A DNA stretch of 64,000 nucleotides. Origin: Asaia bogorensis (GTDB lineage Bacteria > Pseudomonadota > Alphaproteobacteria > Reyranellales > Reyranellaceae). Made by a program: the position numbers and the translations under genes. The notes under the pieces were generated by a model. It worked only from the letters and a program-made list of their open reading frames with translations. It made no database searches and was not told where the DNA came from. Location of the stretch: NCBI GenBank assembly GCA_945889625.1, contig CAMDCE010000017.1, positions 1-64,000 of the forward strand. Reading direction: 5' to 3'. Below are positions 25,847 through 33,518 of this stretch, in pieces (the first letter of the stretch is position 1; the number at the start of each line of letters is the position of its first letter).

Positions 25847-26661
25847 CACGGCTCTCCGAAGCGCCAGCGCAGGAAGGATACCACGTCCTTGACGCAGCGG
25901 TCGGGCGCGGCGTCGCAGATATTGTGCGGCATGCCCTCGTAGGCTATGGCCTGAGAATCCGGGATGCGCTCGATCATGACGTCGTAGTTCCTGATCGAAC
26001 CCACGGTCTCGCCGCCCGGCATCACGATCAGAGTCGGGCACTTGATCTCGCCCAGCCGGTCGCTCCAGTCGAGTGTCGCCATCAGGCCGATGAAGCGGCC
26101 GATATAGGCGGGATCGTTCTTGGCCGCCTCGTCGAGGAACCAGGTGACGAGCCCGTCGGGCACTTTGCCGATCGGGAAGCGGTCGGAGATGGTGTCGGCG
26201 AGGAAGGCGCGCAGCCCTTCCTTGGCGACGCGCGGCAGCCAGGTTGCGGCCTGGCTGTTCTTCAGGCCAGGTGTGGAGCCAAACAGCATGAGGCTCGCCA
26301 CACGCTGCGGTGATTTCATCGCCAGGTTCTGCGCGAGATAGCCGCCGGCCGAGTTGCCGACGATGTGCGCCGTCTTGGTCCCGAGATGGTCGAGCAGCTC
26401 CGAGACGTCGGCGACCAGCCGGTTCATGCTGAGTGCCGGCGTCTGCGGCGGCACGTCGGAGTCGCCATGGCCGCGCAGATCCATGCGGACGACGCGATAG
26501 TGGCGCGAGAGGCCGGGCACCCAGGCATAGAAGCGGCGCGAATGGCCCATCGCGGCGTGCAGCAGCAGAAGCGTCGCGGCCGGCTTCCACGGGTCGGTGT
26601 GATCGTCGATGTGGTAGGCGATCTCGATGCCGTCGCTGGCCGTAAACTTCGTAACCGCCAT
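25846..26661 (-). CDS. Alpha/beta hydrolase
   Basis: A 271-residue alpha/beta-hydrolase-fold enzyme. The oxyanion region is LLLLHAAMGHSRRF, the nucleophile elbow is VGNSAGGYLA (Ser104) and the catalytic His is in YEGMPHNICD. The DLRGHGDSDVP loop resembles esterases and carbon-carbon bond (meta-cleavage product) hydrolases. It is the first gene of a pair with the oxygenase and is divergent from the enolase-superfamily gene 68 bp away, suggesting one regulated catabolic locus. Confidence 0.87.
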   Translation of the reverse strand: MAVTKFTASDGIEIAYHIDDHTDPWKPAATLLLLHAAMGHSRRFYAWVPGLSRHYRVVRMDLRGHGDSDVPPQTPALSMNRLVADVSELLDHLGTKTAHIVGNSAGGYLAQNLAMKSPQRVASLMLFGSTPGLKNSQAATWLPRVAKEGLRAFLADTISDRFPIGKVPDGLVTWFLDEAAKNDPAYIGRFIGLMATLDWSDRLGEIKCPTLIVMPGGETVGSIRNYDVMIERIPDSQAIAYEGMPHNICDAAPDRCVKDVVSFLRWRFGEP

Positions 26662-26729
26662 GCGGTACTCCTGCGGAGGTTGCCAAAACGCTGGCAGTGG
26701 CCCGTTATTCTGTCAAACCGGAGGCGCCC

Positions 26730-27776
26730 ATGATCATTGACCGTATCGAGCCGATTGCGCTCAGCGTCGGCACTCTTTCGCTGGTGCTTTGTCGCGTGAC
26801 GACGAAGTCGGGGCTGACGGGCTACGGCGAATGCCTGTGCAATCGACCACCCATGCAGCAGGCGCTGGTCGCCACCATCCGCGACGCGATCGCGCCGCTC
26901 TATCTCGGCAAATCGGCAGATGACCGGACGGCGTTGAACCTGGCGGCCCGCCGGCGCTTCGCGAGCTTCGGCCGCGCCGGTACCGTGCTCAACGCCTTGG
27001 CTGCCATCGACATCGCACTGTGGGACATCGCGGGCAAGGCCGAAAGCAAGTCGGTGTCGCACCTTCTGGGCGGCGCCCGGCGCACGCGCCTGCCGGTGAT
27101 GGCGAGCCTCGACAAGTACGACGACAAAACCAGGGTGCGGGCCAGGCTCGAGCAGGCGCTGGCGACCGGCGTGAAGGCCGCCAAGGTGCATGAGGCGCCG
27201 CTCGACGTGATCGAGGAGGCGCGGCGCAGCGTGCCGCGCGAGGTGCCGTTCGTGGCCGACAGCAACAACGCGCATACGCTGGCCGACATCCGCCGCGACG
27301 AGGCGCGCTGGCGGGCGCTCGATCTGCTGTTCTTCGAAGATCCGTTCTGGCCGCCGGAGGATCTGCTCACGATGGGCAAGATGGCGGGCGTGCCGATCGG
27401 CATGGGCGCCGATTTCGGCTCGACCGAGCAGATGGCGATCTATGCCAAGGCGCCGGCCATCGCCGTGTTGCAGCCCGATGTCTGCATGCTGGGTGGGCTC
27501 ACCGAGGCGAGTCGTGCCGTGGCGATGGTCGAAGCGGCCGGCAAATCGGCGGCACCTCACACGCCCTTCATCGGGCCGGCCGCACTTGCCTCGTTGCATC
27601 TGCTCGCTGCGGCGAAAGAGGAGGGTTACTTCGCCGCGATCGAGCCCGGCGAGTCGAGGGACATGTACGGCAACGGCCTTGCGCGCTGGCAGCCTACCGT
27701 CGAGGTCCCCACGGGGCCGGGACTGGGCTTTGATCCCGACCCTGCCTTTCTGCGCCGCCACGATTGTGCGAAATAG
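26730..27776 (+). CDS. Mandelate racemase/muconate lactonizing enzyme family protein
   Basis: A 348-residue enolase-superfamily enzyme. The barrel carries a Lys152-Val-His154 base motif (AKVHEAP), metal ligands Asp177 (with Asn179 in ADSNNAH), Glu203 (FFEDPFWP) and Asp228 (GADFGS), and a HTPFIGPA His on the opposite face. KxH rather than KxK suggests dehydratase or racemase chemistry on an acid sugar or hydroxy acid. The start at 26730 follows GGAGG. It leads a plus-strand cassette of SDR, Bug receptor, LigA-like and LigB-like genes. Confidence 0.88.
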   Translation: MIIDRIEPIALSVGTLSLVLCRVTTKSGLTGYGECLCNRPPMQQALVATIRDAIAPLYLGKSADDRTALNLAARRRFASFGRAGTVLNALAAIDIALWDIAGKAESKSVSHLLGGARRTRLPVMASLDKYDDKTRVRARLEQALATGVKAAKVHEAPLDVIEEARRSVPREVPFVADSNNAHTLADIRRDEARWRALDLLFFEDPFWPPEDLLTMGKMAGVPIGMGADFGSTEQMAIYAKAPAIAVLQPDVCMLGGLTEASRAVAMVEAAGKSAAPHTPFIGPAALASLHLLAAAKEEGYFAAIEPGESRDMYGNGLARWQPTVEVPTGPGLGFDPDPAFLRRHDCAK

Positions 27777-27801
27777 ACACAAGGTTCGGGAGGAGAGTCT
27801 C

Positions 27802-28572
27802 ATGGCATCGCCGCTTTTCGATCTGTCGGGCAAGGTCGCCGTCGTCACCGGCTCGAGCAAGGGCATTGGCAAGTCGATCGCCCTGCATCTCGCGCTGCAG
27901 GGCGCCAAGGTCGTAGTGTCCTCGCGCAAGGCGCCGGTCTGCGAGGAGGCGGCAGCCGAGATCAGGAAGGCCGGCGGCCACGCCACGGTCATTCCCTGCA
28001 ACATCTCCGACAAGGCGCAGTGCGAGAAGCTGATCACCCAGACCAGGAAGCAGCTCGGGCCGGTCGACGTGCTGGTGTGCAACGCCGCCTCCAATCCCTA
28101 TTACGGCCCGAACGAGAAGCTGCCCGACGACGTGTTCATGAAGGTGATGCAGAACAACATCCTGTCGAACATTTGGCTGATCAACCTCTGCCTGCCCGAC
28201 ATGCGCGCCAAGAAGGACGGCTCGATCATGATCGTGTCGTCGATCGGCGGCGTGCGCGGTAGCGCGGTGATCGGCGCCTACTGCATCTCCAAGGCTGCCG
28301 ACATGCAGCTCGCGCGCAACCTCGCGCTGGAGTACGGGCCGGACAACATCCGCGTCAACACCATCGCGCCCGGTCTCGTGACGACGGATTTCGCCCGCGC
28401 GTTGTACGAGGATCCGCAGAGGCGCGCCGCGCGCGAGGCAGCGACGCCGCTGCGCCGCCTCGGCGCGCCCGACGATATCGGTGGCCTGGCGGTGCTGCTG
28501 GCCGGCAAGGCCGGCGCCTTCATCACCGGCCAGACCCTGATCGCCGACGGGGGCACGACGATCGGGGGGTGA
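27802..28572 (+). CDS. Short-chain dehydrogenase/reductase
   Basis: A 256-residue classical SDR. The cofactor motif is TGSSKGIG near residues 16-23, with NAAS, a serine in VSSIGG and the catalytic AYCISK (Tyr-x3-Lys). The C-terminal INADGG-like ending is LIADGGTTIGG. The KVVVSSRK strand end suggests NADP preference. AGGAG lies 6 bp before the ATG. It lies 25 bp after the enolase-superfamily gene in the LigAB cassette and likely oxidises or reduces a pathway alcohol or ketone. Confidence 0.92.
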   Translation: MASPLFDLSGKVAVVTGSSKGIGKSIALHLALQGAKVVVSSRKAPVCEEAAAEIRKAGGHATVIPCNISDKAQCEKLITQTRKQLGPVDVLVCNAASNPYYGPNEKLPDDVFMKVMQNNILSNIWLINLCLPDMRAKKDGSIMIVSSIGGVRGSAVIGAYCISKAADMQLARNLALEYGPDNIRVNTIAPGLVTTDFARALYEDPQRRAAREAATPLRRLGAPDDIGGLAVLLAGKAGAFITGQTLIADGGTTIGG

Positions 28573-28622
28573 GGGGCGGCGGCTGATGTGGCAGTCTCCT
28601 CGCCAATGATCGGGAGGAATCA

Positions 28623-29591
28623 ATGAAGCTTGTCGCGCGCATCTCTCTTGGCCTGCTCGGCGTCCTGCTGGCGGCGCCGGCCTGGGCGCAGGCCTATCCC
28701 ACCAAGCCGATCCGCATCGTGGCGCCGTTCCCGCCGGGCGGCGTCGCCGACCTGCTGGCCCGCGGCCTGCAGGCCGACCTGCAGGCGGCGCTGGGCCAGC
28801 AGATCATCATCGACAACAAGCCCGGCGCCGGCGGCAATCTCGGCGCCGAGATCGTCGCCAAAGCCGAGCCCGACGGCTACACGCTGCTGCTCGCCTCGGC
28901 CGGCATCCTGACCATCAACGAGTTCCTCTACGCCAAGATGCCGTTCGACCCGGCCAAGGCGTTCGCGCCCATCACCGTCGTGGGCGACATGCCGAACATC
29001 GTCGTGGTGCATCCCAAGACCGGCGTGACGACGCTGAAAGGACTGATCGACAAGGCCAAGGCGGAGCCGGGCAAGCTGAACTTCGGCTCGGCCGGCAACG
29101 GCACGACGACCCATCTCGCCATGGAGCTGCTGCAGACCGCGGCGGGCATCAAGCTCGCACACGTGCCTTACAAGGGGGCAGCACCGGCGGTGCAGGACCT
29201 GGTGGCGGGCCAGATCGACGGGCTGGTCGACAATCCGCCGCTGGTCCTCGGCCACATCAGGAGCGGCGCAATCCGCGCCTTGGCGCTCGCCTCGGCGCAG
29301 CGCATGTCGATCCTGCCCGACGTGCCGACGGCGGCCGAGGCCGGCCTGCCGGGCTTCGAGGCGTCGTCGTGGTTCGCGCTGATCGCGCCGGCGGGAACGC
29401 CCAAGGAGGTGCTGGCCAGGCTCAACACCGTGACGGTCAAGATCCTGCGCGATCCCAAGATGGTCGAGACCTTCGCCGGCCGCGGCGTGCGGCTGGTCGG
29501 CAATTCCATCGAGGACTTCACGGCGTTCATCCCCAAGGAGCGCGCCCGCTGGGGCGCGATCGTGAAGGCGTCGGGCGTGAAGCTGGAATGA
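28623..29591 (+). CDS. Bug-family substrate-binding protein
   Basis: A 322-residue extracytoplasmic receptor. It has a Sec signal peptide (MKLVARISLGLLGVLLAAP, cut at AWAQ), then AYPTKPIRIVAPFPPGG, IIDNKPGAGGNLGAE and EPDGYTLLLASAGI. The GGGAGG site precedes ATG. Its stop overlaps the LigA-like gene start (ATGA), so import and ring cleavage are coupled. In this setting the ligand is probably an aromatic or hydroxylated acid. Here too, no TctAB permease is nearby. Confidence 0.92.
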   Translation: MKLVARISLGLLGVLLAAPAWAQAYPTKPIRIVAPFPPGGVADLLARGLQADLQAALGQQIIIDNKPGAGGNLGAEIVAKAEPDGYTLLLASAGILTINEFLYAKMPFDPAKAFAPITVVGDMPNIVVVHPKTGVTTLKGLIDKAKAEPGKLNFGSAGNGTTTHLAMELLQTAAGIKLAHVPYKGAAPAVQDLVAGQIDGLVDNPPLVLGHIRSGAIRALALASAQRMSILPDVPTAAEAGLPGFEASSWFALIAPAGTPKEVLARLNTVTVKILRDPKMVETFAGRGVRLVGNSIEDFTAFIPKERARWGAIVKASGVKLE

Positions 29592-29941
29592 GCCTCTACC
29601 AGGTCCAGAAGCTGATCTATCAGCTCAACCGCGATCCGCGGACGCGCGAGCGCTACGCGGCCGAGCGCGACGCGGTGCTGGCGGAGTACGAACTGACGGA
29701 CGAAGAGAAACGGGCACTGGTCGAGCCCGACATCGGCCTGCTCTACGTGCTGGGCGTGAATGGCCAGCTCCTGATGCACTTCGCCGCCCTGCACAAGATC
29801 GAGTGGCCGGACTATCTCGAGCGCATGCGCCAGGGGCTGAAGCAGCATGGCCGGGTGCGCGAGGGCGTCTATGCCTCGACTGGCTACGAGGGCGTCGAGG
29901 CGCACGACGCGCGATTGAAGAGCGAACGGGAGACACGCTGA
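29588..29941 (+). CDS. LigA-like small subunit of extradiol ring-cleavage dioxygenase
   Basis: A 117-residue all-helical protein of the LigA family. YQVQKLIYQLNRDPRTRERY, EYELTDEEKRALVEPDIG, LYVLGVNGQLLMHFAAL and IEWPDYLERMR are family landmarks. In protocatechuate 4,5-dioxygenase this subunit caps the active site of LigB. It overlaps the Bug gene by 4 bp and the LigB gene by 1 bp, so it is translationally coupled to both. It is close to the usual LigA length of about 120-140. Confidence 0.9.
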   Translation: MSLYQVQKLIYQLNRDPRTRERYAAERDAVLAEYELTDEEKRALVEPDIGLLYVLGVNGQLLMHFAALHKIEWPDYLERMRQGLKQHGRVREGVYASTGYEGVEAHDARLKSERETR

Positions 29942-30765
29942 TGCCCCTGGTCTATTGCGGCGCCTGCAGCCATGCCCCCGGCATCACCGCCCGCGCCGAG
30001 CGTGCTGACACCCAGACGCGCCAGGCCGTGCACAAGGCGCTGTTCAAGATGGGCGACGACATCCGCGCCACCAGGCCCGACGCGCTGATCGTGGTGGCGG
30101 CCGAACACTTCGCCAATTTCTTCATGAACAACATGCCGGCCTTTGCCATCGGCATGGCCGATTCCTACGAGGGCCCGATCGAGGACGAGGCGTTTCTCAA
30201 GATCAAGCGCACCACGGCGCCGGGCAACAAGATGCTGTCGAGGAAGCTGATCGAAGGCGTGATGCAGACGGTCGACGTGGCCTATGCCGAGGAATGGAAG
30301 TTCGACCACGGCATATCGGTGCCGCTCAATTTCCTGACGCCCGGCTACGACCTGCCGATCGTGCCGGCCAACATCAACTGCCAGGGCCCGCCACTCACGC
30401 CGCTCAAGCGCGCCTGGGCGTTCGGCGAGGCGCTGCGCCGTGCAGCCGACTCGGTGCCCGAGCGCGTGGCGCTGGTCGCGACCGGCGGCATCTCGCATTG
30501 GCCGGCGACGCCCGATTCAGGAAAGATCAACGAGAAGTGGGACCAGGAATTCCTGCGGCGGTGGGCCGCCAACGACCGCGAGGCGCTGCTGTCCTACAGC
30601 GACGCCGAGATCTATCGCGAGGGCGGCCAGGGCGGTTTCGAGATCAGGACGTTCATCGCGGCCGCCGCGGCCGCACAAGGTGCCAAGGGCGCGATCGAGT
30701 TCTGCGAGCCGATCCCGATCTTCGCCGTGAGCTGCACGATTGCGCGGATGGCGGTGGCGGCCTGA
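29941..30765 (+). CDS. LigB-like catalytic subunit of class III extradiol dioxygenase
   Basis: A 274-residue LigB-fold ring-cleavage enzyme. Its iron ligands align as His11 (CSHAPGI), His56 (AAEHFANFF) and Glu234 (GGFEIRTF). His123 (FDHGISVPL) and His186 (TGGISHWP) match the second-shell His127 and catalytic His195 of LigB. All catalytic positions are kept, so it should be active on a catecholic or gallate-like substrate. The stop TGA is the first triplet of a family B repeat. Divergence at the LigB substrate loops leaves the exact ring open. Confidence 0.9.
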   Translation: MPLVYCGACSHAPGITARAERADTQTRQAVHKALFKMGDDIRATRPDALIVVAAEHFANFFMNNMPAFAIGMADSYEGPIEDEAFLKIKRTTAPGNKMLSRKLIEGVMQTVDVAYAEEWKFDHGISVPLNFLTPGYDLPIVPANINCQGPPLTPLKRAWAFGEALRRAADSVPERVALVATGGISHWPATPDSGKINEKWDQEFLRRWAANDREALLSYSDAEIYREGGQGGFEIRTFIAAAAAAQGAKGAIEFCEPIPIFAVSCTIARMAVAA

Positions 30766-30873
30766 CCCCCTCCGCCCTCATATGATGAGGGCACCTCCCC
30801 CGAAGACGGGGGAGGCAAGTCTTTTCCTTCCCCCGTCTGCGGGGGAAGGTGGCGCGTAGCGCCGGAAGGGGGA
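30763..30873. repeat. Hairpin-rich intergenic repeat, family B, copy 2
   Basis: It begins TGACCCCCTCCGCCCTC, contains CACCTCCCCCGAAGACGGGGGAGG and CTTCCCCCGTCTGCGGGGGAAGG hairpins, and ends near GCGCCGGAAGGGGG. It aligns with the reverse complement of 2273-2392. Its first three bases are the stop codon of the LigB-like gene, and its far end stops a few bases short of the convergent oxygenase gene. Confidence 0.75.
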
Positions 30874-30881
30874 GAGCGCGA

Positions 30882-31622
30882 TTAGCCCTTCTTCCTGAAC
30901 GTCACCACCAGCACGTCGCGATAGTCGGGCTGCGCCGGGTTTTCCGGTTCGACCGGCGTCACGCCGTGGAAACAGCGTGCATCGTCGACCAGCGCCGCAT
31001 CCAGCGGATCGGTGAGCGTGAAGCTGCCGAGAGTGCGCTTGTCGAGGTCGTGGATGGTCGTGGTGCCGCTCCTGATGTTGCGGCGGTCGACCAGCAGCAC
31101 CAGCACATAGTCGACGCCGTCGCGATGCAGGCCCTCGGGCGTCGGCTTGCCCTGTTCGCCCTGCCGGGCCTCGATGCGGAACTGGTGGGCCTCGATGTGC
31201 CAGGCGTCCGTCTCAGGTGCCAGGCGGCCGAACAGCGAGCGGCAATAGTCCAGGATGGTCTGCAGGCTGGCGCCGTCGCTGATCTCGGGCTTGATCGGCT
31301 CGAACCAGCGCTCGATGCCGCCGTTCAGCGTGTTGTAGTCGAGGCCCTGGTAATGCGGTTGGTGGGGCCCACGGACGACTGCGCCCCGGCGCCCCGCGGC
31401 ATAGACCGCGAAGCGGCGGCGGCGGTAGCGGCCGCCGTCGGCCATGTAGGTGTCGGTGTGCAGATCGTTCCAGCTTGCGGCAAACTCCGGCCAGTCGGCC
31501 AGCGTGCCGAAGCGGCCCAGCGCCGTGCGCATGTCCGAGGCTTCGACGAAGGCATATCCCGCGCGGGCAATCGCGTTGCGGATGCCCGTGGCGTTCTGCA
31601 GGCCGGTTCCGATCTCGCTCAT
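30882..31622 (-). CDS. 2OG-Fe dioxygenase family protein (2OG-Fe_Oxy_2 / BsmA-like)
   Basis: A 246-residue protein. The GLHRDGVDYV motif provides His167 and Asp169, CFHGVTPV provides the distal His219, and the C-terminal YRDVLVVTFRKK arginine should bind 2-oxoglutarate. The WHIEAHQFRIEA strand before the motif matches the 2OG-Fe_Oxy_2 family, which includes free amino acid hydroxylases such as isoleucine dioxygenase. That suggests amino acid hydroxylation here. It is a single gene, converging on the LigB gene and divergent from the hydrolase at 31693. Confidence 0.82.
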   Translation of the reverse strand: MSEIGTGLQNATGIRNAIARAGYAFVEASDMRTALGRFGTLADWPEFAASWNDLHTDTYMADGGRYRRRRFAVYAAGRRGAVVRGPHQPHYQGLDYNTLNGGIERWFEPIKPEISDGASLQTILDYCRSLFGRLAPETDAWHIEAHQFRIEARQGEQGKPTPEGLHRDGVDYVLVLLVDRRNIRSGTTTIHDLDKRTLGSFTLTDPLDAALVDDARCFHGVTPVEPENPAQPDYRDVLVVTFRKKG

Positions 31623-31692
31623 GGACGAAGCCTATCATTTGCGCAGCCGGCCGCCACATGAGCTAAAGTCGGATCCGACCCGGAGAAAACCA

Positions 31693-32577
31693 ATGCCATT
31701 CGCCAAGACCGACGACGGAGTGAAGCTCCATTACGAGGAAACCGGCAGCGGCTCGCCGGTCGTGTTCGTGCACGAATTCGCCGCCGACCACCGCTCGTGG
31801 GAAATGCAGATGCGCCATTTCGGCCAGCGCTACCGCTGCGTCACCTTCGGTGCGCGCGGCTATCCGCCGTCGGATGTGCCGGAAAGGCCGGCGAGCTATT
31901 CGCAGAGCCGCGCCACCGACGACATCCTGGCGGTGATGACGCACCTCAAGATCGACAAGGCGCACATCGTGGGCCTGTCGATGGGCGGCTTCGCGACGCT
32001 GCACTTCGGCCTGCGCCATCCCGGACACGCGTTGTCTCTGGTCGTGGCCGGCGTCGGCTACGGCGCGGAGAAGGACCAGCAGGCGAGGTTCCGCTCCGAG
32101 GTCGAGGTGGTGGCGAAGTCGCTGCTGGGTGAGGGCATGACTGCCTTCGCCGAGAAATATGCCTATGGGCCGACGCGCGTGCAGTTCGAGAACAAGGACC
32201 CGCGCGGCTTTGCCCAGTTCAAGAAGGAACTCGGCGAGCATTCCGCGCTCGGCTCGGCCAACACGCAGATCGGCGTGCAGGGCCAGCGTCCGTCGATCTA
32301 CGACCTGGTTGAGGGCATGCGGGCAATGATCGTGCCGACGCTGATCCTGACCGGCGACGAGGATTGGCCGTGCCTCGCGCCCTCGGTGCTGATGAAGCGC
32401 GAGATCCCGTCGGCGGCGCTGGCGGTGATGCCCAACTGTGGCCACACCATCAATCTCGAGGATCCCGACATGTTCAACCGCATCGTCGGTGACTTCATCG
32501 TTCAGGTCGAAGCCGGCCGCTGGCCCAAGCGCGACCCGCGCGCCACGAGCAGCTCGATCACGGGGATGAAGAGCTAG
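31693..32577 (+). CDS. Alpha/beta hydrolase
   Basis: A 294-residue hydrolase. The oxyanion segment is VVFVHEFAADHRSWE, the nucleophile elbow GLSMGGFATL (Ser96), an acid in LTGDEDWP and the His in NCGHTINLEDP. The GARGYPPSDVP loop resembles 3-oxoadipate enol-lactonase and arylesterase families. It stands alone, divergent from the 2OG oxygenase, and is followed by the promoter-like element at 32589. The substrate is undetermined. Confidence 0.87.
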   Translation: MPFAKTDDGVKLHYEETGSGSPVVFVHEFAADHRSWEMQMRHFGQRYRCVTFGARGYPPSDVPERPASYSQSRATDDILAVMTHLKIDKAHIVGLSMGGFATLHFGLRHPGHALSLVVAGVGYGAEKDQQARFRSEVEVVAKSLLGEGMTAFAEKYAYGPTRVQFENKDPRGFAQFKKELGEHSALGSANTQIGVQGQRPSIYDLVEGMRAMIVPTLILTGDEDWPCLAPSVLMKREIPSAALAVMPNCGHTINLEDPDMFNRIVGDFIVQVEAGRWPKRDPRATSSSITGMKS

Positions 32578-32588
32578 CCGGACTCGTA

Positions 32589-32631
32589 GAGCGCTTTTCG
32601 CCTTGACATTTGATGTTAAATCCGCAATATT
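32589..32631 (+). promoter_or_regulatory. Promoter-like element, copy 2 (shared with 4924-4966)
   Basis: GAGCG, TTTTCGC, TTGACA (32603-32608), a 17-nt spacer and AATATT (32626-32631). It agrees at 34 of 43 positions with 4924-4966 with no gaps. TTGACATTTGATGTTAA is also a near-palindrome over the -35 box, suggesting a repressor site. The 113 bp downstream contain no ORF and end on the convergent SDR gene. A short AGCAGCTGCTGTTTTTT stretch at about 32709-32722 is a weak terminator candidate, so a small RNA is possible but unproven. Confidence 0.5.
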
Positions 32632-32744
32632 CTCTGCGGGGACCCGGCTCGAATCCGAAAGCGCTGCGCCTCGGGAGACGCCGCCACTAGATGTTGCGAT
32701 CGGGAGAGCAGCTGCTGTTTTTTCGTGTTTGTTTAACAGCAGGC

Positions 32745-33518
32745 CTATGCCGTCAGGCCACCGTCACAAACGAATTCCGAACCGGTCGAGAAGGTCGATT
32801 CGTCCGACAGCAGGAAGAGAATCATGTTGGCGACTTCGTCGGCGCGACCGAGTCGACCGATCGGGTGCAGCTCCTCGAGATATTGCCGGCCGGTCATGTT
32901 GTCGATCGGCTGGGCAAGGCGCGGCGCGATCATCGGCGTGTCGATATAGCCGGGATGCACTGAGTTGCAGCGGATGTTGTACTTCATCTGAGCACAATGC
33001 AGCGCCACGTTCTTGGTCAAGGTCCGCACCGCGCCCTTGCTGGCGCAATAGGCCATGGCGTAGGCGGCCCCGCGCAGCCCGAGCACCGAGGAGATGTTGA
33101 CGATCGAGCCGCCGCCACTCGTTCCGCTCGTGTGCGCTTTCATCGCCGCGATGCCCGCCTTGCAGCCGAGGAAGGTGCCCAGCGAGTTGATGTCGTTGAC
33201 CCGGCGGTATTCCTCGAGCGTGCAGCTTTCGATGTCGTTGCGCACGCCGACGCCCGCGGCGTTCAACAACCCATGCAGGCCGCCGAACCTCGCCACCGTG
33301 TCGGCGACGGCCTTTTGCCAAGCCGCCTCGTCGGTGACGTCGAGCGGCACGAAATGCGCCGCCGGGCCGAGCTCCGCCGCCAGCGCGCGGCCCTTGGCCT
33401 CGTCGCGGTCGCCGAGAACGGCCTTGCCGCCCTCGCGCACGACCAGTCGGGCGGTGGCGGCGCCGATGCCCGACGCGCCGCCGCTCAGCAGCACGACCTT
33501 GTTCTCAAGGCGCGGCAA
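32745..33518 (-). CDS. Short-chain dehydrogenase/reductase
   Basis: A 257-residue classical SDR with SGGASGIGAATA (cofactor loop), NAAG in LLNAAGVG, a serine in NISSVLG and AYCASKGAV (Tyr-x3-Lys). The LGDRDEAK acidic end favours NAD. It overlaps the upstream SDR by 14 bp and is the last gene on this strand. The conserved HPGYIDTPM and CDGGLTA segments place it near 3-beta/17-beta-hydroxysteroid and cyclopentanol dehydrogenase-like SDRs; the substrate is not known. Confidence 0.92.
   Translation of the reverse strand: MPRLENKVVLLSGGASGIGAATARLVVREGGKAVLGDRDEAKGRALAAELGPAAHFVPLDVTDEAAWQKAVADTVARFGGLHGLLNAAGVGVRNDIESCTLEEYRRVNDINSLGTFLGCKAGIAAMKAHTSGTSGGGSIVNISSVLGLRGAAYAMAYCASKGAVRTLTKNVALHCAQMKYNIRCNSVHPGYIDTPMIAPRLAQPIDNMTGRQYLEELHPIGRLGRADEVANMILFLLSDESTFSTGSEFVCDGGLTA

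Noticed and set aside
32640..32720. tRNA-like sequence (GGCTCGAATCC at about 32646) downstream of the promoter-like element
   Set aside because: It looks like a T-loop but no T-stem, anticodon stem or acceptor pairing can be drawn around it.
32632..32744. Definite small RNA gene after promoter copy 2
   Set aside because: The candidate terminator (AGCAGCTGCT then T-run) has only a 3-bp usable stem, and no conserved RNA fold is apparent. It is kept only as a possibility in the promoter finding.
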